Shown: positions 46,528 to 56,656 of the stretch, in pieces
How positions within the stretch are numbered: position 1 is the first letter of the stretch
Layout: each line of letters starts with the position of its first letter
Assembly: GCF_900115045.1 (NCBI RefSeq)
Contig: NZ_FOVC01000009.1
Location: 68,115-132,114, forward strand
Length of the DNA stretch: 64,000 bases
Direction of reading: 5' to 3'
DNA from: Izhakiella capsodis
GTDB lineage: Bacteria > Pseudomonadota > Gammaproteobacteria > Enterobacterales > Enterobacteriaceae
Position numbers and translations under genes: made by a program
Notes under the pieces: model-generated
The model's input: only the letters and a program-made list of their open reading frames with translations
Told to the model about the DNA's origin: nothing
Database searches by the model: none

Positions 46528-47568
46528 ATGGAACTTGTAAAAGAAACGGAACTAACCAGGCGCGTATCCTGGGGCAGCATCATCGCCGGTGTTATAACGG
46601 CAATGGCGGTATCCCTGTTACTGACCACGCTGGGCACCAGCCTTGGGCTGTCAATGCTTTCACCTCAGTCCGAAGACATGATCAATGGCGCAGATACGGC
46701 GGTTATGATTTGGTCAGTTATCTCAATCGTATTGAGCCTGGCCTGCGGTGGATTTGTGGCGGGCAGGCTGGCTGGTGTAGATGGAACTATTCATGGCTTC
46801 CTGTCATGGGCCACCTCCCTGTTGGTTGCCTCGGTACTGGGCTTCGCCGCCGCTGGCAGCGTTCTGCATATGGCTGGAAGCGTAGTAGGCGCAACAGCTT
46901 CTGCCGCAGGTTCCGCCGTGAGTGGACTGGGCAGTGCAGCAGGTAAAGCCACAAGCGCAACGGCAGATATCGGCCAGAATATCGCTGACAGGCTTGGACT
47001 TAATACGCAACTCACTGCTTCGCAGACAGACAGTCAGGTTCTGAATGCCTTACGCAAAAGTAACATTAAGGAACTTCAGCCTGAGTACCTGCAATCACAA
47101 TTGCAAGCGGCAGGGAGCGACGTTGCAACTGCAGTTAAAGACCTGGCGGTAAACCCCGGCAACAGCGATGCCATTTTCAATGATCTGAGCAATAAATTGA
47201 CCTCGCGGGGTGAAACGATCGGCAAGGGCGTAGACAGGAACGAGGTTAAAAAAGCGCTGGCGGAAAATACCCGTATGACGCCGGAAGAGGCTAACAAAGC
47301 CGTCGACAACTTTATTCAGGCACGTGACAAAACCGTTAAGGAAGTCGACGCGCGTATGGCGCAGCTTCAGACTAACCTCAATCAGGCGAAAGCACAGTAT
47401 GCACAGTTCGTGCAGCAGGCTAAAGAAAAAGCGGATAACGCTGCTCACGCCGCTGCAAAAATTGCGCTGTGGTCATTCTTCGCCCTTCTGGTGGGCGCAG
47501 TCATCAGCGCACTGGCAGGTCTGTGGGGCGTGAACACTCACTCTTCACGCCGCAAAGTCCGGGCGTAA
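46528..47568 (+). CDS. YrzE-like membrane protein with coiled-coil loop
   Basis: 346 residues. Three N-terminal hydrophobic segments (about 15-40, 58-82, 90-115) are followed by Ala/Gly/Ser-rich sequence (SVVGATASAAGSAVSGLGSA), a long charged helical part with heptad-like Gln/Lys/Ala text (DARMAQLQTNLNQAKAQYAQ, about 270-310) and a last helix near 315-338. It resembles proteins annotated as YrzE family or TIGR04086-type membrane proteins in enterics; function unknown. ATG 46528 has GGAGA 5 bases upstream; ATG 46516 overlaps that ribosome site. Confidence 0.75.
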   Translation: MELVKETELTRRVSWGSIIAGVITAMAVSLLLTTLGTSLGLSMLSPQSEDMINGADTAVMIWSVISIVLSLACGGFVAGRLAGVDGTIHGFLSWATSLLVASVLGFAAAGSVLHMAGSVVGATASAAGSAVSGLGSAAGKATSATADIGQNIADRLGLNTQLTASQTDSQVLNALRKSNIKELQPEYLQSQLQAAGSDVATAVKDLAVNPGNSDAIFNDLSNKLTSRGETIGKGVDRNEVKKALAENTRMTPEEANKAVDNFIQARDKTVKEVDARMAQLQTNLNQAKAQYAQFVQQAKEKADNAAHAAAKIALWSFFALLVGAVISALAGLWGVNTHSSRRKVRA

Positions 47569-47646
47569 ACGACTGAATCGGATAGAACCACGTGCTCTAT
47601 CCGTTAGTCTTGCTTTTCGGCTGTCTGGACCCGCTTCGGGCCCTGT

Positions 47647-47682
47647 AAAAAAAGGCCTGCAGAGTCATCTGCGGGCCTTTTT
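47647..47682 (+). terminator. Terminator after the YrzE-like gene
   Basis: AAAAAGGCC-T-GCAG pairs with CTGC-G-GGCCTTTTT around AGTCAT, giving a strong stem with A and T tracts on the two sides. The rest of 47569-47903 holds a weaker hairpin (CGGATAG with CTATCCG near 47579-47605) and no gene. Confidence 0.8.
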
Positions 47683-47903
47683 GCTGGGAACAATAATTGT
47701 CCTGGATCCAGACACCGATCATTTGCTGGTGAGATAACCGGCAACAGATTTGCTTTATCAGATAACGCCAGCAAGTTGATTCACAGAGAGGCTGTTACAG
47801 GATGCCCATTTCCGTGCTGACGGTTTAGCCTTGTTGACTGAACCACAGGCCGCGAATGACTCAGGGGAGGTCATCGCCTCTTACTCCGTCATCAGGTCAC
47901 CGT

Positions 47904-48563
47904 TTATGCGTGTGATTTTCTGATCTCTCCATCATTCAGAATAAAGGTCACCCGCCCACTCCAGAACTCCGCGATGAAAACATCCTCGCCATTTACCGAT
48001 ACCTTTTTCATCTCATCTTTAAGCCACCGGACATCTTTTTCAATCTCACTCAGTGCATGCTCCCTGGCTTTGCCATCTTTCATAATGATAACCGAAGGCA
48101 TTGCCGATCCCTCGCAGACAGCAGTGATCTGTCCGCTCGGCTCAATCTGCGCATAGACGATTTCCTGAAAGGAGTGGATCCCCTGCGTATGCAGCTGAGA
48201 TGATACGTTCAGAATATCTATTTTGTTCTTCTTATTGGATATTGTCTCAATAAGAAACTTTCCTTTCTTGATGATGGGAATGGGCTGACCTATCGTTACA
48301 CTGCGAAAGAAATGAACGTGCTTGCTTATCGCGTTAAGCAGAGAAATCAGACCGACGCCAATAAGAAGCACCAGGGTATATTGATATAAAGGAATAACGT
48401 CACTGTAAATGACGCCGCCAATGATCCCACCCAGCACGAAGTTGCCGATAAAATCGATCGGTGTCATTTGCGACAACTGCGTTTTACCCGACAAGTTAAG
48501 ATGAGTGATGACGATAACAAAGCCGATGATGAACTTTACTAATACGTACCCATAATATTCCAT
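47904..48563 (-). CDS. DUF421/YetF-family membrane protein
   Basis: 219 residues: three N-terminal membrane helices (GFVIVITHLNLSGKTQLSQM, FVLGGIIGGVIYSDV, LVLLIGVGLISLLNAIS) and a cytoplasmic C-terminal domain starting GQPIPIIKKGKFL. The text QMTPIDFIGNFVLGGIIGG is the DUF421 signature, as in YcaP and YetF. Molecular function is not established. It begins 78 bases downstream of the rhs stop on the same strand, where an immunity gene would be expected, but DUF421 proteins are not known as immunity proteins. Confidence 0.85.
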   Translation of the reverse strand: MEYYGYVLVKFIIGFVIVITHLNLSGKTQLSQMTPIDFIGNFVLGGIIGGVIYSDVIPLYQYTLVLLIGVGLISLLNAISKHVHFFRSVTIGQPIPIIKKGKFLIETISNKKNKIDILNVSSQLHTQGIHSFQEIVYAQIEPSGQITAVCEGSAMPSVIIMKDGKAREHALSEIEKDVRWLKDEMKKVSVNGEDVFIAEFWSGRVTFILNDGEIRKSHA

Positions 48564-48641
48564 GCTCTCATTTCTCCCTAAGAGGTAGCTAAACTAAGAC
48601 GCTGCAAAGCACTTTCTGATAGAGCAATTTGCATCACCCTT

Positions 48642-51600
48642 TTAGTTTCCTGAGCCTTTAAACAATTTTGAAACATTATAAGCCCCTTTTGTCGCATTAT
48701 TCCCAGCCTTGTTGAGCGTTTTGCTGACGTTTTTGCCAATATTTGAGGTTGAAGGCTGGAAGGTTTTGGCGTCACCGCCGAGCGGGCGGCTCGCACCCAC
48801 CCTGACTTCTTCGGTGAATTTTCCAGTATATCCGGTAACCGGTGTGTTCAGATTATTGGCTAACTGCTGAGCCTGGGAAGCCGGGCCACCATACGCGCTG
48901 TAACAGCTTTGCATCGTAACCCGGTTAACATAGCCGCCCTCTTTATTAATCACGTTTTTTATCTGCTTTGTCAGCGAAGCGCCAGATGCCAGTCGATCGG
49001 TCTGCGTCGCAAAGGGAGCCCCATGCGTTTTGATGGTTAAATTCTTGGTTTTTGTATCGAACTCATAGCTGGCTTTACCTATCGATCCCTGACTGAAGCT
49101 TGAATCGCCTGAAACTCCTGACGTATTCATCAGCCCCAGTGGATCAACCCAGACGGTAGGGTTAGGAGCATACTGATAAGAGTTTTCTCCACCAGCGAGG
49201 CCCAGCGGGTCCTGAGAGATAAAACGACCAGTATCCGGGTCGTAATAGCGATAGCGGTTATAGTGTAGTCCGCTCTCTTCATCATAATACTGCCCCTGGA
49301 AGCGCAAAGACTGTGCCGGCGATGCGTCCTTGTTTTTCTGCGACCGATCATGAATACGCGTTTTACCCCATGCCATATAACCGGTGCGCCAGACGATCTT
49401 ACCCTCTGACGAGGTCATCTCACGCGGGGTGCCAATCTGATCGGTATGATAATAGTAAATTTCCGGCTCCATACTGGCACGCTGAACAATCTGTGCCAGC
49501 GGGATGAAGCTGGCTGGGGGATACAAATAAATCCTTGTCTGATCGGTTTGGGTTTCATTCACCAGACGATCTTCATCCCATAAAAACATCACCGTGTTAT
49601 CCTGATGCTTTTTATAAATCCTGCGCCCCAGCGCATCGTAGCCATATACCGTGGTTTGCTGCCTGCCGTTACTGATCATCGTTAAGCGTTCAAGCTGATG
49701 TTCAGGATCGTAGTACAGATAAAGGTGCTTGCCATCGCCGGTAATTTTTTCCTGAAGGTTACCGTAGCGATCGTAACGATAATGATTGTTTTGGTAGCGT
49801 ATCAGGCGATTATTCATCACCCTATTTTCACTCGTTGAAACGCCAGGTTCTACCGGATTACCCGCGGGATCGAACGAAAAGCACTCACTGCCCGCGCTGA
49901 TCAGTCTGTCCTGAGAGTCATATCGATACTGCGTCACCCCCTCATACTGATCATGCATCAATTGCAAATTACCGGCCTTATCATATTGATAATGACGCGA
50001 GATAACTGGCGCAGAGAAGTCTGAGACGGCGTCTGCTGCAACGTGCTGGGTGGTGAGTTGTCCTATGGGGCTATAACTAAAATGACTGCTTAAGAGGCCC
50101 TGGCTGCGGAAAACTTCACGATGCATCTTATCTCGTTCCATCATGCAAACGGGCTTCCCGTCAAGGTTGATCTGCAGTAAATGGCCCGACCCATAATAGA
50201 GGTAATCAATTCGCTTACCATCGGGAAGCAGGGTCTGACTACGCTGACCATGACTGGCGTACTGGTGCTGAAGAGTCTGACTTTTACCCATAGTTTCGCT
50301 GGTCTCCGACACCAACTGGTTGAGCGCATTGTAGCGGCGCGTGACCGTACTATGGCTATTTCTGGCCAGGATCAAAAAACCGGCTGCATTGTAATCAAAA
50401 TAGCTATGTGCCGAAGTGTTCTGTGCTGCGTTCCTGATGATTTTCTCAATGATAAGGCCCTGATCATTGTAACGGAAGGTGGTCAATATCCCCGGGGCGT
50501 TCGGGTCGCACGCAGTGGCAGAAGCGGGGCTGCCATATTCCGTTTTTTCAATCAGTTTGCCAGCAGCGTCATACCGGTAGCCTGTCACCCCATTATCAAA
50601 GCCTTTCTCCCGCAGAATATTATCGTTGTTATCATACTCTATGTGATAATCAGCAGCGTTTTCATTGGTGAGTTTCACCAGCCGACGAGCGGCATCATAG
50701 TGATAACTAAAATTTTCGTTGTGAGAGTTGATGCGTTTTAGCGGGAGTCCATCCAAGTCGAGTTGCCAGACGGTCTGCGCTCCGAGAACATTACGGCGCT
50801 CCGTCAGGCGTCCATATTGATCATAGGCGTTGTATTCACCAGAACCATCAGCAAACAAGCTTGAAAGCCGTTTTCCCTGCGCGTTATACGTTACGATGGT
50901 TTGCGTACCATCCGGAAACTTAAGTGTTGTCACGCGCCCCTCATGTTGATAGGTCAGACGGGTGACATAGCCGGAACAGTCAGTCCAGGAAACCAGCTGA
51001 CCTTCCGCGTTATAGCGCATCTGACAACGTATAACGTCTTCACATGTAATCGCCGTGGTCAATCCCCTGTTATTGAAAAGATAGTCTGTTCTCTGCCCCA
51101 ATGGATTAATCACGCTCATCGCGTTGTCTTCAGTGCAATATTCATAGTGCGTAGTCTGTTGCATTACGTCAGTTATCGCGCTCAGACGCTGTCGGTTGTC
51201 ATAACGAAAGGTTGTCCGGTTACCTGCGGTATCGGTCCGTGAAGTCAGTTTGCCATACGGTTCATAAGTATGATGGGTTTGCCCTCCTCCAGGTAAGGCA
51301 AACGTGACAGGCCGGCCGAGGGTATCCAGCGTTGCCTGGGTTGTCTGTCCATTAGCGTCGACAAAGCCAATAAAAGCCCGAGCGCTGTTGTACTGATAGT
51401 GCGTAACCCGTCCTAAAGGATCGGTGACCCGGGTTTCACCGTCGGAATAATCAAATCGCCAGACTTGTCCCAGATTGGTGGTATGGCGAACAACTTTGCC
51501 TTTCGGCGTGTAGATGTCATATTCGTAGCGGGCAATCAGCCCGCCGGGTTGCCGGTGTTCAGTAAGTATATGATTGGTATAACGGAATTCGCGACAAATC

Positions 51601-52964
51601 TGTCCTTGAGCATCGAGGACACTAATCAGATCACCTTCATCTGAATAGCCGTAGCTTACCTGCGTTTCTGTAGAGCAATCCTTTTCCTGTTTTTTCATTA
51701 AAATAACCTTTTGTAACCGATGTACCTGCTGGCCGTCAGGCAGAGAGAGGGTAATGAATGCCAGTTTCAACCAGCGACCCGCCGCATCCTGTATCATATG
51801 GGGCAACCCGGCATCATCATAAAAGAGACGTATAAGATTGCCGTTGGCGTCCTCAATTCCAGTCAGGGGTAAATAGAGCGCTCTTTCTCCCTGCGGATCC
51901 TCTTCCCCTGCGGCCAACGGCGAAAACAGGTATCGCAACCGGCAATCTGACGTTGTAACACAGTAGCGACCATTATCTTCGCGCGAGAAAAAGAGCTGCT
52001 CATGGCGGTCAAAATGGCTTTGTCCTGCCCTAAGAATGGGAAGGTGAAAGACGCGCCCCTGGCTGTCAATTAACCTCATTCCATCAGTTTGGCGCAGTAA
52101 GCGCCAGCTGAAAGGCAAAGACCATCCCTGCCCGAGCCAGCCGTTACCTGTCTGATCGGAAAAGTAACTGCGCTGCCAGAACAACGATAAAGGTGCGGAT
52201 AACACAAAATCCAGCTCAGCCTCACCCGTAAGAAATTTGATCCCTGAAATGGGGTTTACCGGATGACCAGCTCCGGGACAATCTTTCTCCACTTGCTTAT
52301 TTTTACTATCCTTAACCGCAATGCCATCCTCTTCAGCTTTTCCCTGCGTTGATGCATCACCGGTTTTCTTTTCTGCATTCTTCACCGCCTGTTTTTCCTC
52401 GGTCTTTACGATCTCTTTTTCAGACGTTTTTAGCGCCCCTTTTTCTGCTGTTTTCGTCGTTTCCTTCAAAGCACCCTTTTCAAGCTGTTTTAATGCTGTT
52501 TTTTCAGCCTGTTCTAATCCCACTTTTTCCGCCGTTTTTATCACCGCTTTACTGACTGCCATGCCGCCTTTTACGCTATATTTAGTGATTTTAGCTCCGG
52601 TACCAACCCCAGGCACAAGGTCCAAGGCAGCGGAACCTAGTGAAATCGCAGCTTGTTCATAATTACCTTCCTCGGCATAAAGGGCAGCATTCGCACCATC
52701 AAACACGGCACCTACCTCGGGAATGCCCCCTGCCAAATCTAAACCGGTATGAACATAATCCTTTATTTTATCGAAGGCTTTCTTCTCTTCATTTTTATAA
52801 AATCCCCAACCGATTAGTAATAGCTCTAGCGGATTATGCCCACTCGCTGAAACATTTGGTTTTGGCTCATTGATCAGTACGCCTGCGGTATTTCCCGAGG
52901 AAGAGAATTCAGGAGATTTTGAGGCAATCTCCAAAAGATTGAAAGCTTGGTTTTCATTAATCAT
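48642..52964 (-). CDS. Rhs polymorphic toxin with a His/Cys C-terminal domain
   Basis: 1440 residues. The N-terminal region (1-135) has a hydrophobic stretch NYEQAAISLGSAALDLVPGV; residues 137-225 form a Lys/Glu/Ala-rich degenerate repeat, likely coiled coil; a DUF6531-type start follows (GHPVNPISG near 234); then some 1000 residues of YD/RHS repeats that build the toxin-enclosing barrel, ending with YDPDTGRFISQDPLGL and VDPLGL near 1278, the cleavage-site motif. The variable tip (1279-1440) has His1314 in IKTHGAPF and Cys1354 in MQSCYSAYGGPASQAQ, spaced as in caspase-like cysteine peptidases. I see no PAAR domain or EagR chaperone gene. AGGAAA precedes ATG 52964. No obvious immunity gene. 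Confidence 0.88.
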   Translation of the reverse strand: MINENQAFNLLEIASKSPEFSSSGNTAGVLINEPKPNVSASGHNPLELLLIGWGFYKNEEKKAFDKIKDYVHTGLDLAGGIPEVGAVFDGANAALYAEEGNYEQAAISLGSAALDLVPGVGTGAKITKYSVKGGMAVSKAVIKTAEKVGLEQAEKTALKQLEKGALKETTKTAEKGALKTSEKEIVKTEEKQAVKNAEKKTGDASTQGKAEEDGIAVKDSKNKQVEKDCPGAGHPVNPISGIKFLTGEAELDFVLSAPLSLFWQRSYFSDQTGNGWLGQGWSLPFSWRLLRQTDGMRLIDSQGRVFHLPILRAGQSHFDRHEQLFFSREDNGRYCVTTSDCRLRYLFSPLAAGEEDPQGERALYLPLTGIEDANGNLIRLFYDDAGLPHMIQDAAGRWLKLAFITLSLPDGQQVHRLQKVILMKKQEKDCSTETQVSYGYSDEGDLISVLDAQGQICREFRYTNHILTEHRQPGGLIARYEYDIYTPKGKVVRHTTNLGQVWRFDYSDGETRVTDPLGRVTHYQYNSARAFIGFVDANGQTTQATLDTLGRPVTFALPGGGQTHHTYEPYGKLTSRTDTAGNRTTFRYDNRQRLSAITDVMQQTTHYEYCTEDNAMSVINPLGQRTDYLFNNRGLTTAITCEDVIRCQMRYNAEGQLVSWTDCSGYVTRLTYQHEGRVTTLKFPDGTQTIVTYNAQGKRLSSLFADGSGEYNAYDQYGRLTERRNVLGAQTVWQLDLDGLPLKRINSHNENFSYHYDAARRLVKLTNENAADYHIEYDNNDNILREKGFDNGVTGYRYDAAGKLIEKTEYGSPASATACDPNAPGILTTFRYNDQGLIIEKIIRNAAQNTSAHSYFDYNAAGFLILARNSHSTVTRRYNALNQLVSETSETMGKSQTLQHQYASHGQRSQTLLPDGKRIDYLYYGSGHLLQINLDGKPVCMMERDKMHREVFRSQGLLSSHFSYSPIGQLTTQHVAADAVSDFSAPVISRHYQYDKAGNLQLMHDQYEGVTQYRYDSQDRLISAGSECFSFDPAGNPVEPGVSTSENRVMNNRLIRYQNNHYRYDRYGNLQEKITGDGKHLYLYYDPEHQLERLTMISNGRQQTTVYGYDALGRRIYKKHQDNTVMFLWDEDRLVNETQTDQTRIYLYPPASFIPLAQIVQRASMEPEIYYYHTDQIGTPREMTSSEGKIVWRTGYMAWGKTRIHDRSQKNKDASPAQSLRFQGQYYDEESGLHYNRYRYYDPDTGRFISQDPLGLAGGENSYQYAPNPTVWVDPLGLMNTSGVSGDSSFSQGSIGKASYEFDTKTKNLTIKTHGAPFATQTDRLASGASLTKQIKNVINKEGGYVNRVTMQSCYSAYGGPASQAQQLANNLNTPVTGYTGKFTEEVRVGASRPLGGDAKTFQPSTSNIGKNVSKTLNKAGNNATKGAYNVSKLFKGSGN

Positions 52965-53096
52965 CGGTTTTCCTATTCATGTCACCATAAAAATGCGACG
53001 CGGCGGACATCGAAAGATGATGTAAATTTTCTTTCTCTGACTGGCTGGCGTTACCTCTTTTTGGGAGAAACTTTTTTCAGGTCCTGCTGTTCAAGA

Positions 53097-53441
53097 TTAA
53101 ATTACTGTCAATCTATCCATGAGAATAAATACGCTCAGCAATATTAAAATCTTGAATATATTCTCGCTTGGGACTGTTCTCCACTGATGAGTATCACCGA
53201 CAGCGCGAACATGAAGATAATGCGTATCCGTATTAACTGATATCATCTGATGAAGATGATCAGCATATAAAAAAAACCAGAAAACTCTACTGTACATGAT
53301 TAACCGTTGAATAAAGCCACGATCGACTTCTCCTAAGTGAGCAGCGTAGTTGAGTATCGAATCACACTGATTAAGCCCTTTACCATAAACATCAAAATAC
53401 GTCATTATGCCCTTGAATGATGCGTCATAGTCTAGAACCAC
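53097..53441 (-). CDS. Hypothetical protein with C-terminal membrane helix
   Basis: 114 residues on the rhs strand, 132 bases upstream of rhs. A soluble first half (DASFKGIMTYFDVYGKGLNQ) leads to HYLHVRAVGDTHQWRTVPSE and one hydrophobic helix (NIFKILILLSVFILMDRLTV). I do not recognise the family. The composition is protein-like, and the frame may be an rhs-linked accessory gene or the tail of a longer decayed one. Confidence 0.45.
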   Translation of the reverse strand: MVLDYDASFKGIMTYFDVYGKGLNQCDSILNYAAHLGEVDRGFIQRLIMYSRVFWFFLYADHLHQMISVNTDTHYLHVRAVGDTHQWRTVPSENIFKILILLSVFILMDRLTVI

Positions 53442-54290
53442 TTATCCAATATGGAGATAAATATACCAACCGAATTAAACTGTAATTTTTATCTTAATCA
53501 CCAGACAGATTAAAGGCTAACGTTTTTTTAAGTCACGATCACCATAAATTAAATAAAGATTTTTATTTAAGAAATACGTCAGAGATAATAAAGACATAAT
53601 GCTGGTATTTTATTAAATATAAAGCAAATCAGAACCTAGCCAGTCATGAAATTTTCTCATTAACAGATCGCGATTAAGGTCATTGGCAAAGAGATAATGT
53701 GCCAGCTTATATGAGCGTAGAGCGGCGCCCTTTCTAATACCGTTGATGCGTGAGTTGTAACCCGACGTCCAATACAATCACGATCATTAAGATGAATAAA
53801 TGACGGAGCCAGGGTGATGCGATGTCTCTGTAGAAAAGTTGCTGCAGGCTCAATATTTCAGGTTGTTAACCTATCGTTGAACGAAAAAGTATATTAACAG
53901 TTAAGCGAAAAACACCTTTTCAAACTGAACACCAGAAGCAGCGAATAGAGTGAAATAGTGAGCATACTGGATTCGAAGACGATAATCACATTCACTATGA
54001 CCGGAGGCTGCCCTGGGGATTATCAGATAACGGCTTCGCTCATCGCATCATTATAGAAAAGCCAACATTCATAGCGCTGGCTACACCTGCAGCAGTGCCG
54101 TTTTGGTCAGAAACCCGTTGGGCCTAATCGCGTTTAAACTCTGCGCTGAAATTTCATCTTTCAATACAGGCACCGACTATATACTTGAGCACGTATTCTC
54201 TCAGCTCGAAGCGCAGAATTCAGCATGAGGCTACACAGTACTCGGCTCAAACCTCCTTCGGAGATTCTCATTCTTTTCTGACCACAAACC
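53442..54290. other. AT-rich stretch with a coding relic at 53613-53740
   Basis: No intact gene. On the minus strand, positions 53740 to 53613 read KGAALRSYKLAHYLFANDLN then RDLLMRKFHDWLGSDLLYI and a stop, clearly protein-like, with a broken frame further upstream. The parent family was not identified. From 53760 to 54290 nothing recognisable was seen. Confidence 0.4.
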
Positions 54291-54318
54291 AAAAAACCTG
54301 CTTTTTTAAGCAGGTTTT
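54291..54318 (-). terminator. Terminator of tRNA-Pro
   Basis: On the minus strand AAACCTGCTT and AAGCAGGTTT pair around a short A-rich loop and are followed by T residues: a classical terminator 6 bases after the tRNA 3' end. Confidence 0.85.
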
Positions 54319-54324
54319 ACTATC

Positions 54325-54401
<77 letters not shown>

Positions 54402-54526
54402 ATGGGGGCGGATATTACTGCCAGCCAGGCTCGTCCGTCAAGGGTTTTAACGCGCCTGAACGCCGTTTGCCTGGAAACGCAGCGGAGATACTTCAGGCCA
54501 GAAAGCAGCCCACGCCCTGAAAAAAT

Positions 54527-55212
54527 TCACCGTACTTTTGTCATCGGCGGTGACTGATTGTTAGCAGGCGGCGCGAGGCCATTATTTATCTGATTAGTGA
54601 CCCCAGCCGGCGAGATATAGCCAGATAACCCATGATGGTATCAAACAATTCGGCATGTCGATGAGTCACACCGGCGCGCTGCTGCGCTTTCAGCCTGTCG
54701 AAGGCACTTTCCTTATTGACCTTCGCCAGCCAGGTGTCATAAGAACAGAAAATCATCGGGACGCAGAACTGCTCCGTCGGTGCCATATTACGAGGTGTGC
54801 CGTGGAAATACATATTATCGCTAATGGATTCGCCATGATCGACGGTGTAGAACACTATCGCCTATTTATCATGTAGCTGGTCGATACTGCTACCCAGCAT
54901 AATGTCAGCGTAGGGTAGCGAATCATCCTATACGTTGACCAGCTGTTATTTCGTACAGACGTCATCCACACTCAGGCATTCAGGCTGATAACGGACAAAA
55001 CTACGCGGTAGCGATGATAGTACAGATAATTCAGCCTCTGGTATGAAGAATAACCAGAAGCTTGCCCCCAGGATGACGATCGACATAGGCTATTAATTCC
55101 GGGACCAGCAGCATGTCATCAACCGATTTGCACGGGTTACGCTTTTCAGCGCCGATCTGCTCGCGAAAGGCGTAACTATCAACATCAGTGTTGTTATAAA
55201 ACCAGACTTAAC
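54527..55212 (-). pseudogene. eptB: Phosphoethanolamine transferase EptB, C-terminal remnant
   Basis: Lipid A Kdo phosphoethanolamine transferase, only the last ~220 residues. From 55212 down the text matches EptB: VWFYNNTDVDSYAFREQIGA, CKSVDDMLLVPEL, LLVILHTRG, YQPECLSVDD, then AIVFYTVDHGESISDNMYFH with the metal-binding DHGES, HGTPRNMAPTEQF, and HAELFDTIMGYL. In-frame stops interrupt it (for example before AIVFYTV and after DVCTK), at least one frame change is needed, and the N-terminal membrane part is absent. Loss removes one route of lipopolysaccharide charge modification. Confidence 0.85.
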
Positions 55213-55311
55213 GTAATCCATTCGGAGAAGGTTACCAAGTTAAGTGAGTTGGTTACCGAAGATTATTGGAATAAGAAACATCTCATCGCATATTTAAGAA
55301 TTCAAAAATTT

Positions 55312-56425
55312 TATTTAATAAGAAATTTTTTCTGAAAAAGTGAATGCCGGAAAGCTTTCGGTATCAAACCATCAAGAGATAATATATGCTTATGATAATA
55401 ATAAATATATATAATCAGAGCAAAGGTAACGTTGATCAAAGCCTTTTCCTTTTCCGTATCTACGGGCAGATAAACCTCCTCACCGTCAATTTTTTTAATT
55501 TTTACGGTGGGAACATTAGCTTCTGAATGAGCAAGTGTACGCTGCTGAATTTCATCTTCTGGATTATCCGCTAATCCGTTCAGAAGGATAGATAAGGCTA
55601 CATTACTTGCCAGTTAATTTGGCATCTCTTAGAGGCGTCACCAACAATCCGTTGCAAATATATCGCTTAATATCCCAATCCACCCTCACAATCTTACAGT
55701 TATCACTCGTATTTATCTCAGCTTTCAGGGCATAAATGCTCTCCTCTCTATATAGTTCTATGGCAAAGAAATCTGCGCCCTGCTGATGATGCCTCGATGG
55801 CGGAATGCGTGATAAGAAAGATAAAGCGGTATAACTTGTTCGCAGGATAGATACTTTCATCCTCTACCAGAACAGATGGTTATTTATTTTCCGACAATGA
55901 TCTGATTTCTGCCAGAATAAGGTATTTATCAAAATAATTTAAGATATCCGTAGTGTTGGCTATCAGCCTGCTGTCTGCATTATCTATACTATCTGTAGCT
56001 TCTTTACAGAGTTTTCAGATGCTATTCAGATAATTCCACCTGGTTGATGGAACTGGAATACCTGGTTTTTATGATTGCATTTCAGGGCGAGAAGTAAATG
56101 AAAGAGCTGAAAAATAATCCTATCAGAAAGTTTTCCTTTACTGAGTCACACAGTAAATCCTGAAAGATATTTTCTTTATTTTTTTCAATATTTTTTACTT
56201 CAGTGATTTCATCATGGTACTGAGAGTACCAGTCTGCAATACCATTAGCGTTCTCATTAATTCCATTTTTCCAGCTGTGAAAAAAATAAAAAGTGGGTGT
56301 AAAATAAAATCTCACCTTACTTTTAAAATACCCTCTGCTACAGCTGACTGGATGACAGAGAACAGGACTCCAGGAAGGATATTTTCTGATGTTACGCTAC
56401 CGGGCATAAGCGTATATCCCTGAGT
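55312..56425 (-). pseudogene. Decayed AT-rich gene, possible large toxin/effector fragment
   Basis: A run of protein-like text that changes frame several times on the minus strand: SENILPGVLFSVIQSAVAEG (near 56400), YFTPTFYFFHSWKNGINENA and IEKNKENIFQDLLCDSVK (56315-56100), KEATDSIDNADSRLIANTTD (near 55970), LSRIPPSRHHQQGADFFAIE and SIYALKAEINTSDNCKIVRV (55860-55603), then ILLNGLADNPEDEIQQRTLA and KIKKIDGEEVYLPVD (55600-55430). It is low in G+C and looks like one former gene of at least 350 codons. The style recalls large secreted toxins, but no domain is certain. Confidence 0.5.
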
Positions 56426-56656
56426 GGAGGAACAATACTTTTAGATGAGAAAAATATCAATAATTCTTATTGAGAATCATATCAATGAGTGCTTATTTAA
56501 TATCGGGCGGCACAAACGTGCCACGGCCAGACCACATAAAAAGTAGCCGGGTAACATATATTTTTCATCATGTTACCTGGCCATATCTGCTAAAGAAAGC
56601 GTTAAAATGACAGCGAATCAACGTATTCGCCGCTATCTGGCTTTATCCCTGTTACC

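Noticed and set aside
46563..47015. Minus-strand frames within the YrzE-like gene
   Set aside because: Ala/Pro/Ser-rich mirror text of a G+C-rich real gene on the plus strand.
52321..52662. Plus-strand Phe/Ser-rich open frames opposite the rhs N terminus
   Set aside because: They mirror the Lys/Glu/Ala repeat of the rhs protein on the other strand; the low-complexity text is a shadow.
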